Of a stretch of 15,889 bases of DNA, positions 1 through 6,777 are shown piece after piece. A program made the translations under genes and the position numbers. The stretch covers positions 1-15,889 of the forward strand of contig JBNJCV010000037.1 of the NCBI GenBank assembly GCA_051744245.1, written 5' to 3'. The notes under the pieces were generated by a model. That model saw only the letters and a program-made list of their open reading frames with translations, was not told the origin of the DNA and did no database searches. Numbering within the stretch: the stretch's first letter is position 1; the number at the start of each line of letters is the position of its first letter. The DNA is from M55B165 sp051744245. GTDB lineage: Bacteria > Actinomycetota > Humimicrobiia > Humimicrobiales > Humimicrobiaceae.

Positions 1-703
1 GTTTTTGCTTGCTTTTCTTGTAATCAAGAAAAAAGAAAGTATCCAATGATGGATTTAAGCTTGTCTAAAAACAGGATATTTTCCCTGAGAAACCTATCCC
101 TACTTATAAAATTTACGGCCCAGTATACTGCAATTTTAATAATACTTTTTATTTATAGCAGCTCATAAATCTATCCCCTTCTAGTGCAGGTCTTTTATTG
201 ATTTCGTTTCCCCTAGTTGTTATGGTGATTGTTCCCATTAGCGCTACCCTACCAGACAAAATAGATATGCGCTATTTAAGTTCAGCTGTAATGGCTATAA
301 CAGCTGTAGGTTTGCTGCTTCTAAGTAGCTTGTCATTAATTTTAACAAAATAGAAATAATAGGGGTTTTTTTGTTTTTAATAGGCCTTGGAAGCGGCACA
401 TTCCTAACCCCAAACAACAAGGCAATAATGGGCTCAGCCCCCTCGAATAGGAGAGGTATTGCTTCCAGCATGATTGCCACCATGAGAAACCTGGGAATGA
501 TTTTAGGAGTTGCAATTAGCGGATTTGTTATTACTAACAGGAAAAATTATTTTGCCTCTTTATTGGATAACTCCGGTTATAGTTCTTCAAAAATAGAAAA
601 TATTGTCATTGAAGGAGCCTTGGAATTTACCTACCTTATAGCTGCAGGAATAGCTTTTGTAACCGTTTTGATCTCTCTTATTAAGGGAGCGTTAACAAAG
701 TAG
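1..703 (+). pseudogene. Frameshifted C-terminal half of a DHA2-family MFS drug transporter
   Basis: Three successive reading frames each match a neighbouring part of an EmrB/QacA-like (DHA2) major facilitator. Frame 1 (1-168) gives a cytoplasmic-loop and helix segment. Frame 3 (about 165-353) gives a piece with LSPSSAGLLLI and a helix. Frame 2 (about 329-703) gives IGLGSGTFLTPNNKAIMG and RRGIASSMIATMRNLGM, typical of the late half of these transporters, then a final helix and a stop. Frame 1 ends in TAA at 166-168, and frame 3 has an in-frame stop just upstream (156-158), so one shift lies near 156-168. Stops at 326-328 (frame 2) and 351-353 (frame 3) place the second between 326 and 353. Each shift equals loss of one base (or gain of two). 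The 5' end lies outside the window. Either the gene is decayed or two sequencing errors occurred near homopolymers; the other genes here are intact, which favours decay. Confidence 0.8.
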
Positions 704-897
704 CTAAAACCCCTGTATTTAAAAATTTATGTTTTTTGATAGGATAATTTAAAATTTGGGTTTTAATGCTCTTATATTAAATAAATTGTTATATTTGTTA
801 GATTTTTTGAATATTATACTAAATTTGTGTAAATATTTAAAAATTTCAGCAATTTAAAGCTATTTATTTTTATTTACTGTTTTAATTTAAATATTTT

Positions 898-906
898 TGA
901 TAAAAT
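898..906 (+). promoter_or_regulatory. Candidate extended -10 promoter for the Re-citrate synthase gene
   Basis: TG at 898-899, one base, then TAAAAT at 901-906 form an extended -10 element. No good -35 hexamer is visible at the usual distance. A start near 912 would leave a leader of about 37 nt, which includes the AAGGAG ribosome site at 938-943. The surrounding stretch 704-949 is very AT-rich, so chance matches are likely. Confidence 0.4.
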
Positions 907-949
907 AACTTAACTAACAGAGAGTAATCAAAGAACCAAGGAGTAAAAA

Positions 950-2344
950 ATGAACAAAAATGTTAGGTACAATAAGAAAAGTAGGATGCTGGAAATAGAA
1001 TACAGCTTCAAAGATGTAGATGAGCCTAATCTTTTTAGGAATTTCTATCCATATACGGAAATTCCAAAAATAGTTTTCAACCACCGTATTGTTCCCATGA
1101 ATATTCCTGACAAATTAAACATAACTGATACTACTTTCAGGGACGGGCAGCAGGCACGGTCCCCTTATACGGTAGACCAGATATCCAATATTTTTGACCT
1201 GCTGCACAATCTGGATAATGGAGCAGGAATAATAAAGCAATCAGAATTTTTTGTCTATTCAAAAAAAGATAAGGAAGCAGTTTACAAATGCATGGAAAAA
1301 GGATATGAATACCCGAAAATTACTTCATGGATACGGGCAAGAAAAGAAGATTTTGAGATCGTAAAAAAGCTGGGAATAAAGGAAACTGGCATATTGGTCT
1401 CATGCTCCGATTATCATATCTTTAAAAAGTTAAACATGAACCGGTCAGAAGCAATTAAAACATATCTGGGCGTGGTAAGTGATGCTTTAGAAGAAGGAAT
1501 CATACCCAGATGCCACTTGGAAGATATTACCAGAGCTGATTTTTACGGTTTTGTGCTGCCGTTTGTAAACCAGTTAATGGAACTGGCAAGGCAAGCTGAG
1601 GCACCGGTAAAAATAAGGGCATGTGATACTTTAGGCCTTGGGGTATCTATAAATGGAGTAGCCCTTCCCAGGAGTGTACAGCAGATCATATATGGCCTGG
1701 TAAATTATGGGGAAGTTCCTTCTGAATGGCTGGAATGGCATGGTCATAATGATTTCTATAAAGCAGTTACTAATTCTGTTACTGCCTGGCTTTATGGTGC
1801 GGCTTCGGTTAATACCTCTCTGTTGGGCATTGGTGAGAGAACAGGAAACACTCCACTGGAAGCTATGGTTATTGAATTTACCCAGTTAAAGGGCACGGAT
1901 TTAGGGATGAATCTTAAAGTGATAACGGATATAGCTGAATTTTTTGAAAATGAACTTAACTATGAAATTCCGCCAAGGACCCCCTTTGTAGGGAGGGCTT
2001 TTAATTCAACCAGGGCAGGCATACATGCTGATGGGCTGCTCAAAAATGAGGAGATCTATAATATATTTGACACCAAGAATATTTTAGGGAAGCCTCCTAC
2101 AGTGGTAATAAATGTCCACTCAGGGCTAGCTGGTATTGCTGCCTGGCTTAATAATTATTTTATGCTAAGGGGTGACCAGAAAATAGATAAAAAGGATGAA
2201 AGGATTAAAAAAATTAAAGAGTGGGTAGACAATGAATACGAAAGTAATAACAGGACCACTGTTATAGGAGATGCAGAAATGGAACACCTGGTAAGTAAAT
2301 ACATGCCTGATCTATTCAAGCTTCGTGAAAGTAGGGTTGAATAA
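950..2344 (+). CDS. Re-type citrate synthase (homocitrate synthase/isopropylmalate synthase family)
   Basis: This 464-residue DRE-TIM metallolyase condenses acetyl-CoA with a 2-oxoacid. Residues 60-70 read DTTFRDGQQAR, the family's metal and substrate loop. CHLEDITRAD is at 188-197, CDTLG at 225-229, the metal-binding HGHND at 264-268, and GIGERTGNTPLE at 293-304. From memory, the pattern DGQQARSPYTVDQI, then SEFFVYSKKDKEAV, and RAGIHADGLLKNEEIYNIFD best fits the anaerobic Re-citrate synthase group first characterised in Clostridium kluyveri. Length also fits, and there is no LeuA-type C-terminal leucine regulatory domain. That role would be making citrate from oxaloacetate for 2-oxoglutarate and glutamate synthesis. 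Homocitrate or isopropylmalate synthase remains the alternative. Start ATG follows AAGGAG at 938-943 with a 6-nt spacer. The gene stands alone and converges on the gpsA-like gene. Confidence 0.77.
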   Translation: MNKNVRYNKKSRMLEIEYSFKDVDEPNLFRNFYPYTEIPKIVFNHRIVPMNIPDKLNITDTTFRDGQQARSPYTVDQISNIFDLLHNLDNGAGIIKQSEFFVYSKKDKEAVYKCMEKGYEYPKITSWIRARKEDFEIVKKLGIKETGILVSCSDYHIFKKLNMNRSEAIKTYLGVVSDALEEGIIPRCHLEDITRADFYGFVLPFVNQLMELARQAEAPVKIRACDTLGLGVSINGVALPRSVQQIIYGLVNYGEVPSEWLEWHGHNDFYKAVTNSVTAWLYGAASVNTSLLGIGERTGNTPLEAMVIEFTQLKGTDLGMNLKVITDIAEFFENELNYEIPPRTPFVGRAFNSTRAGIHADGLLKNEEIYNIFDTKNILGKPPTVVINVHSGLAGIAAWLNNYFMLRGDQKIDKKDERIKKIKEWVDNEYESNNRTTVIGDAEMEHLVSKYMPDLFKLRESRVE

Positions 2345-2346
2345 TA

Positions 2347-3372
2347 TCAGCCTATCTTTTTTAAAAAATTAAGCAGCTCTTTTTCTGGATCATAAAAATT
2401 ATAAATTATATTATAAAGGGAATTAAGCAGTGGGGTTTTATCTAGCAAGCTCTGCTGCTTTAAATATTTAAAACCCAGTTTTAAAGTCCGATATCCTTCA
2501 GCAACATCACCTTCTAGGAGCATACCATGGTAAGCTTCATCTGCTTTAACCCCTCTTCCGATCAATTCACCAAATCTTCTATTCCTCCCAGATTGGGAAG
2601 TAACATACAGGTCACCTATCCCTGCAAGACCAAAAGAAGTTGAAGTCTCTCCCTTGGATGACTTTACTATTTCTCCAATTTCTGTTACCCCCTGGTTAAA
2701 CAGTACTGAACTGAAATTATGATACTGGCCTTCCTTATAATTCATATACAGTCCATCGCAAATCCCTAAGCTCACAGAATATACATTCTTAAAGGCAGAA
2801 CATAACTCTACTCCTATTACATCCCCTACATACTTTATGTTGTAATAACCGGTAGTAAACCTATTTATTACATTTTTAATATTTTTATCTTTTGAAGCAT
2901 ATACGCTAAAAGTGGGTACATAGTAAGCTAATTCAACTGCCTTAACCGGGCCACCAATAGAAACCCACTTAAAGTTGGTGCCAACATTTTCTTCATATAT
3001 TTTTTCTGCAATCCTGCTTATGGAAAAAACTTTATTTTGCTGTTCAACCAGACCCTTGGTTAAAGAGAATATGGGGATATTATCTTTAAGGTATTCCTGT
3101 ATCTTATTATACACGGGAATAAACCCTTCGCTTGAAACAGCCATAAATATTGCCTCTGCCCCATCTAAAGCTTCCTCTAAATCTTTTGAAGAATATAAGT
3201 TGACTTTTGAATTAAGTTCTTTTTGCAGCTTGGGGTGTTTTCCTTTTCTACAAAAGTCGATTATCTCATCGTCCAGCCAGGTACCCCACAAATTTACCTC
3301 ATTATTATTTTCGGATAAGGGAAAGGTTATAGCGCTTCCCATATATCCAGCTCCTAATACTGTTACCCTCAC
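2347..3372 (-). CDS. gpsA: Divergent NAD(P)-dependent glycerol-3-phosphate dehydrogenase (GpsA-like)
   Basis: This 341-residue protein has an N-terminal Rossmann fold, with GAGYMGSAITFPL at 7-19, and a C-terminal GpsA helical domain. The expected catalytic lysines are K106 (TKG) and K195 (SAFKNVYSVSLGICDG). GLAGIGDLYVT at 248-258 and SGRNRRFGELIGRG from 261 match the GpsA substrate region, and EGYRTLK matches the family's EGvRTak. GpsA makes sn-glycerol 3-phosphate from dihydroxyacetone phosphate for phospholipids. This copy is divergent: GGPVKAVELAYYVPT replaces the usual GPSFAxE stretch and a TRG motif is not obvious. It starts with GTG, whose GTGA overlaps the cbiB stop by 4 nt, behind AAGGAG inside cbiB, so it is translationally coupled. 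It is the last gene of the riboswitch-controlled cobalamin operon, which leaves its exact substrate open. Confidence 0.85.
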   Translation of the reverse strand: MRVTVLGAGYMGSAITFPLSENNNEVNLWGTWLDDEIIDFCRKGKHPKLQKELNSKVNLYSSKDLEEALDGAEAIFMAVSSEGFIPVYNKIQEYLKDNIPIFSLTKGLVEQQNKVFSISRIAEKIYEENVGTNFKWVSIGGPVKAVELAYYVPTFSVYASKDKNIKNVINRFTTGYYNIKYVGDVIGVELCSAFKNVYSVSLGICDGLYMNYKEGQYHNFSSVLFNQGVTEIGEIVKSSKGETSTSFGLAGIGDLYVTSQSGRNRRFGELIGRGVKADEAYHGMLLEGDVAEGYRTLKLGFKYLKQQSLLDKTPLLNSLYNIIYNFYDPEKELLNFLKKIG

Positions 3373-4361
3373 ACTGCTCCTTCTGTCAAATAATATAATC
3401 CTATATATATTGTAATAATTATTGCCATAAAAAATAAAGAGGAAAAAATTGACAGTCTTAATGCCCTTTTTATGTCACCTGGTTCAAATTCTTTCTTTCT
3501 TTCACCAATAAAAGGGGAAAATATTTCCTGGTTAAAATAAAAAGCAGTCCCTCCGAATTGTAGGCCCAGAGCTCCTGCAAAAGCTGATTCTGGATAGCCA
3601 CTGTTGGGACTCTTGTGTTTTCTGGAATATTTTTTTACCACCCTAGCGGTAGCCCTTAAATTGCCCCCAACCAAAAAACTAAGAGCCGAAACAATGCTGG
3701 CGGTAAGCCTGGATGGAATATAGTTTAGAACATCATCAAATTTTGCAGGGTAAAAACCAAAATCATAATATTTCTTATTCTTGTACCCGACCATGGAATC
3801 AAGGGTACTTATTACTTTATAAAATACAACCAGAGGCACTCCACCCAGCAGGTAATAAAACAACGGTGCAATGAGGCCATCGGAAGTATTTTCAGCAATG
3901 CTTTCCACAGAGCTCCTGATAAGATTATTGTATCCCATTCTACTAGTTGACCTGCTCACAACCTTTGAAACTTCTATCCTTGCACCCTCTATGTCGTTTG
4001 CTTCTATTTTTTTATATATCCTGCTAAAATGTGAAACCATGCTCCTGTTGCATATAAAAAAATATAGGATTAATGCTGATACCATACATCCCAGCAGAAG
4101 GTTTAACTTTAGAAAGCAGTAGATCAAAAGGAAGGCAGCACCGGTAAAAATAATAGATACTAATACAACCAATAACAAGCCTTTTAACCTCTTATATTTA
4201 TTTTTTAAAAGAACATTTTCAAAATAATTTATTGCTTTTCCAATTAATATAACCGGGTGCAGCATTTTCCGGGGATCACCAAATATAATGTCTAGTGCAA
4301 ATGCTATCAACAAAACAAATATCCTGTTTAAAGGAAATTTTAAAAAAAATATCTCATCCAT
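3369..4361 (-). CDS. cbiB: Adenosylcobinamide-phosphate synthase CbiB
   Basis: This 330-residue integral membrane protein joins adenosylcobyric acid to (R)-1-amino-2-propanol O-phosphate, giving adenosylcobinamide phosphate. Family motifs are FALDIIFGDP with HPVILIG (residues 21-41), SRSTSRMGYNNLIRSSVESIAENTSDGLIAPL (split here: SRSTSRM from 136 and ESIAENTSDG around 153-162), STLDSMVGYKN from 185, PAKFDDVLNYIPSRLTA from 205, and SPNSGYPESAFAGALG in the C-terminal third. Hydrophobic segments lie near 12-24, 62-102, 165-183, 220-232 and at the C-terminus. Length is normal for CbiB (about 310-330). The ATG overlaps the cobD stop by 8 nt and has no clear Shine-Dalgarno sequence, so translation is probably coupled. 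The upstream neighbour CobD makes its second substrate. Confidence 0.95.
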   Translation of the reverse strand: MDEIFFLKFPLNRIFVLLIAFALDIIFGDPRKMLHPVILIGKAINYFENVLLKNKYKRLKGLLLVVLVSIIFTGAAFLLIYCFLKLNLLLGCMVSALILYFFICNRSMVSHFSRIYKKIEANDIEGARIEVSKVVSRSTSRMGYNNLIRSSVESIAENTSDGLIAPLFYYLLGGVPLVVFYKVISTLDSMVGYKNKKYYDFGFYPAKFDDVLNYIPSRLTASIVSALSFLVGGNLRATARVVKKYSRKHKSPNSGYPESAFAGALGLQFGGTAFYFNQEIFSPFIGERKKEFEPGDIKRALRLSIFSSLFFMAIIITIYIGLYYLTEGAV

Positions 4362-5433
4362 TTATTTGTTTAAGGCAATTTATGATTTTATTGTTATCTT
4401 TAGTTAGCCTTATAGCTAATCTAATAAATTCATCATCTAATCCCCGAAAATTGCTGCAATCTCTTATCAAGATTCCATAATCTCTTATCAGTATATGTTT
4501 TAACTTTTTAGAGTTCAGGTTTTTGTCAGTTATCTTGCAGAATATAAAATTAGCAGTAGGCTTAAATGGCTCAAGCCATACGATCTCTTTTAATTTACTG
4601 AAAAACCTCTCCCTTTCTTTTTCCATAAATTCTTTGCTTTTTTTAACATACCCGGACAGATCCAGAAATTTCCGGCCAACTATTTGAGCAAAATAATTTA
4701 CCGGCCAATTTGGCTGACAAGATCTAAGTTTTGACACTAAATCCTTGCCTGCAACTAAATACCCGAGCCTTAAGCCGGGAATAGCAAAAAATTTTGTAAG
4801 GGACTTCAGCACAACCAGGTTATTGCTTTTTTTAACCAAGTCTATGGAGCTGAATTTTTCACAATCTTTAACAAAATCCATAAAAGCTTCATCCACTACA
4901 AGGATAGTGCCCCTTTTTTCACATTTTTTTAGCAACAGCAAAATTTCATCCCTTCCATATAAGGTGGCGGTAGGGTTGTTCGGATTTCCCAGAAATAGCA
5001 AGTCTGCATCTCTGCAGTCTGCGGGCAATAACTTGAGGTCATGCTTAAAATCAGCCTTGGGGCGGGGAAATACTAGGTTGGAACTGGTTAGCCTAGCAGC
5101 TCTTTCATATTCGCTATAGGAAGGTATGGGAATTACAACTTTTTTTGGGCTTATTGTATTGGCTAAAAGATAAATAAGCCCACTAGAACCATTGTCTACC
5201 AAGATATTCTCTTGGTTAACATTTATTCTACTAGAAATTCTCTTAACTAAGTCTCTGCTGCCTGGATCAGGGTAATGTACTATATTGCCAGCCTTGCGGG
5301 CAATCAATTCCTTGATTTCCTTAGACACCCCCATAGGATTAATATTAGCGCTAAAATCCAGTATTTCCTCCTGTTTTAAGCCGTACCCTTTAGCAATATC
5401 AGATAGGTTACCTCCGTGGCTGAAGTCAATCAT
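4354..5433 (-). CDS. cobD: L-threonine-O-3-phosphate decarboxylase CobD (PLP-dependent)
   Basis: This fold-type I PLP enzyme decarboxylates L-threonine O-3-phosphate to (R)-1-amino-2-propanol O-2-phosphate, the linker used by CbiB. From the chosen start it has 359 residues: MIDFSHGGNLSDIAKGYG at the N-terminus, as in known CobD proteins, LDFSANINPMG from about 25, GNPNNPT at 149-155, DEAF from 181, and the Schiff-base lysine K214 in SLTKFFAIPGLRLGY. Salmonella CobD has 364 residues with its lysine at 216. An upstream in-frame ATG at 5475 would add 14 residues, but it lies deeper inside cobT, has no ribosome site, and spoils the match, so I take 5433. This start overlaps the cobT end by 8 nt. 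Histidinol-phosphate aminotransferase is the related alternative; the HGGN start and gene context argue for CobD. Confidence 0.92.
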   Translation of the reverse strand: MIDFSHGGNLSDIAKGYGLKQEEILDFSANINPMGVSKEIKELIARKAGNIVHYPDPGSRDLVKRISSRINVNQENILVDNGSSGLIYLLANTISPKKVVIPIPSYSEYERAARLTSSNLVFPRPKADFKHDLKLLPADCRDADLLFLGNPNNPTATLYGRDEILLLLKKCEKRGTILVVDEAFMDFVKDCEKFSSIDLVKKSNNLVVLKSLTKFFAIPGLRLGYLVAGKDLVSKLRSCQPNWPVNYFAQIVGRKFLDLSGYVKKSKEFMEKERERFFSKLKEIVWLEPFKPTANFIFCKITDKNLNSKKLKHILIRDYGILIRDCSNFRGLDDEFIRLAIRLTKDNNKIINCLKQING

Positions 5434-6484
5434 TTTTTTTGGATACCCCTGCTGAATCAAAGTTTGCCATTTCATTTAATATCTTAATTGATGCTTCTGC
5501 AATATTTATTCCTAATGCGGCCCCGGTGCCTTCGCCCAAGCGCATGTTAAAATCAAGCATCTGCCTTAAACCCAACTTCTCCAGAATAATTTTATGACCG
5601 ACCTCGACAGAGCAATGGGAGGCAAGCATATATTTTGCCGATTTAGGTTCAATACCTTCAGCAATTAATGCACCAGCCCCGGATATAAAGCCATCTATTA
5701 CCACTGGCACCTTGTTCATAGCACAGCCCAAAATTAGGCCAGCTATTCCTCCTATTTCTAACCCCCCTACCTTTGCCAGTATATCAATACAGTTTTTCCT
5801 GTCCGGCCTATTAACTTTTATGGCTTCCTCTATTACCTTAATTTTGTTTTCCATTTCTTTTTGGCCAATGCCCGTTCCCCTCCCAGTAACTTTCTTCACC
5901 GGAACTTTGCAAATAACAGAAGTTATTGCGCTGCTTGCAGTAGTATTGCCTATACCCATATCGCCAGTGCCAATAATGTCGCATCCCATGCTTAAAAGTT
6001 TCTCCGTGGTTCTAATACCGGCATTAATTGATTGCAGTGCTTGTTCTTCTGACATTGCAGGACCCTTTAAAAAATTATTTGTACCCCGCATAATTTTCTC
6101 TGAAAAAAGCCTGGGATGTCCCTTAAAATCATGGTCTACTCCAACATCTACTACAATAACTTCTGCCCCTATATGTTTGCAGAGCACATTTATGGCTGCT
6201 CCATTATTTAAAAAATTAAGCACCATCTGGGTAGTAACTTCCTTTGGATAAGCGCTTACTCCCTCGGTGACAATGCCATGATCTGCCGCCATGGTTGCAA
6301 TATATTTTCTGTCAAGGCTTGGCTTTAAATTCCCGCTTATGCTCACTATCTTTTTTGCTATTTCTTCAAGCCTTCCCAGGCTCGCCTTTGGTTTAGTCAG
6401 GTTATCCAGCTTTTCCTGGGCTTTTTTTGTTAACTCTTCGTCTGGCTGCCCAATGCTTTCCCTTACTTGGTCAATAGTATACAT
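5426..6484 (-). CDS. cobT: Nicotinate-nucleotide:dimethylbenzimidazole phosphoribosyltransferase CobT
   Basis: This 352-residue cytoplasmic enzyme transfers ribose phosphate from nicotinate mononucleotide to the lower-ligand base, giving alpha-ribazole phosphate for the cobalamin nucleotide loop. The N-terminus contains LDNLTKPKASLGRLEEIA, followed by ATMAADHGIVTEGVSAYP and the QMVLNFLNNGAAINVL segment. The central part has GCDIIGTGDMGIGNTTASSA, and the C-terminal RLGEGTGAALG includes E318, matching the catalytic glutamate E317 of Salmonella CobT. Length is typical. The start ATG is preceded by AAAGGAAAGG. This is the first gene of a four-gene operon whose leader carries a cobalamin riboswitch and terminator. 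No bluB, bza, cobS or cobU gene is seen here, so the natural lower-ligand base cannot be told. Confidence 0.97.
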   Translation of the reverse strand: MYTIDQVRESIGQPDEELTKKAQEKLDNLTKPKASLGRLEEIAKKIVSISGNLKPSLDRKYIATMAADHGIVTEGVSAYPKEVTTQMVLNFLNNGAAINVLCKHIGAEVIVVDVGVDHDFKGHPRLFSEKIMRGTNNFLKGPAMSEEQALQSINAGIRTTEKLLSMGCDIIGTGDMGIGNTTASSAITSVICKVPVKKVTGRGTGIGQKEMENKIKVIEEAIKVNRPDRKNCIDILAKVGGLEIGGIAGLILGCAMNKVPVVIDGFISGAGALIAEGIEPKSAKYMLASHCSVEVGHKIILEKLGLRQMLDFNMRLGEGTGAALGINIAEASIKILNEMANFDSAGVSKKND

Positions 6485-6508
6485 TTGCCTTTCCTTTCAA
6501 GTTACAAT

Positions 6509-6540
6509 AAAAAAACTCCCTGCACTACCCGCAGAGAGCT
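6509..6540 (-). terminator. Intrinsic terminator of the cobalamin riboswitch leader
   Basis: On the minus strand CTCTCTGC (6538-6531) pairs with GCAGGGAG (6523-6516), 8 bp with one G-U pair around a 7-nt loop, directly followed by seven T (6515-6509). It sits between the aptamer and the cobT ribosome site, the position expected for transcriptional control. A GCAGAAAG segment just upstream could pair with CTCTCTGC with one mismatch and act as the antiterminator; this competing fold is inferred. Confidence 0.85.
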
Positions 6541-6590
6541 AAAAATTTGCCCTTTCTGCCGAAGAGCATTAATTCCATATTTATTAAAAT

Positions 6591-6706
6591 GTTTCCTGGC
6601 TTATAGGGTTGCTGTTTTCCGCCTTCCCAGCGCAATTGCCAGTGGCCTTATGGAAAACATTGCCTAAATACAGTGGCGGGACCGCTCCAGATTTTAACTG
6701 GATTCC
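6591..6706 (-). ncRNA. Cobalamin (B12) riboswitch aptamer
   Basis: Read on the minus strand, the leader has the conserved cobalamin-aptamer blocks in order. GGAATCCAG, TTAAAAT and CTGGAGCGG (a small hairpin) are followed by the signature TCCCGCCACTGTA near 6680-6666. Next come GTTTTCC (6658-6652) pairing with GGAAAAC (6620-6614), enclosing GGCCACTGG and CTGGGAAGGC. The B12-box-like end AAGCCAGGAAAC lies at 6602-6591. It is followed by an intrinsic terminator and then cobT, a cobalamin-synthesis gene, which independently supports the call. Binding of a cobalamin is expected to favour termination and shut off cobT-cobD-cbiB-gpsA. Confidence 0.94.
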
Positions 6707-6744
6707 TTTTTTAAATAGACTATTTTATTTTCAAAGATTAATTA

Positions 6745-6772
6745 ATATTAGCATAAAAAGAAGATAAAGCAA
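6745..6772 (-). promoter_or_regulatory. Candidate promoter of the riboswitch-cobT operon
   Basis: On the minus strand TTGCTT (6772-6767) and TAATAT (6750-6745) are separated by 16 nt, giving a start near 6738, about 30 nt before the aptamer. The -35 box lies immediately after the L,D-transpeptidase stop codon. The region is AT-rich, so the exact boxes are uncertain. Confidence 0.4.
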
Positions 6773-6777
6773 TTTTA

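Noticed and set aside
706..764. AAAACCC (706-712) and GGGTTTT (758-764) inverted repeat after the MFS remnant
   Set aside because: The loop is about 45 nt and no T-run follows, so it is a poor terminator; AT-rich sequence makes chance repeats likely.
2357..2368. TTTTTTAAAAAA palindrome near the end of the gpsA-like gene
   Set aside because: It lies inside the coding end (Lys/Phe codons) and lacks a GC stem, so it is not a bidirectional terminator.
2975..3415. Plus-strand open frame of 146 codons
   Set aside because: It is antisense to gpsA and crosses the cbiB junction; a shadow of the real coding strand.
4745..5119. Plus-strand open frame of 124 codons
   Set aside because: It is antisense to the middle of cobD and has no ribosome site or domain signature.
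5712..6251. Plus-strand open frame of 179 codons
   Set aside because: It is antisense to cobT, whose motifs and catalytic glutamate are clear; the translation is Ser/Pro/Ile-rich with no recognisable domain.
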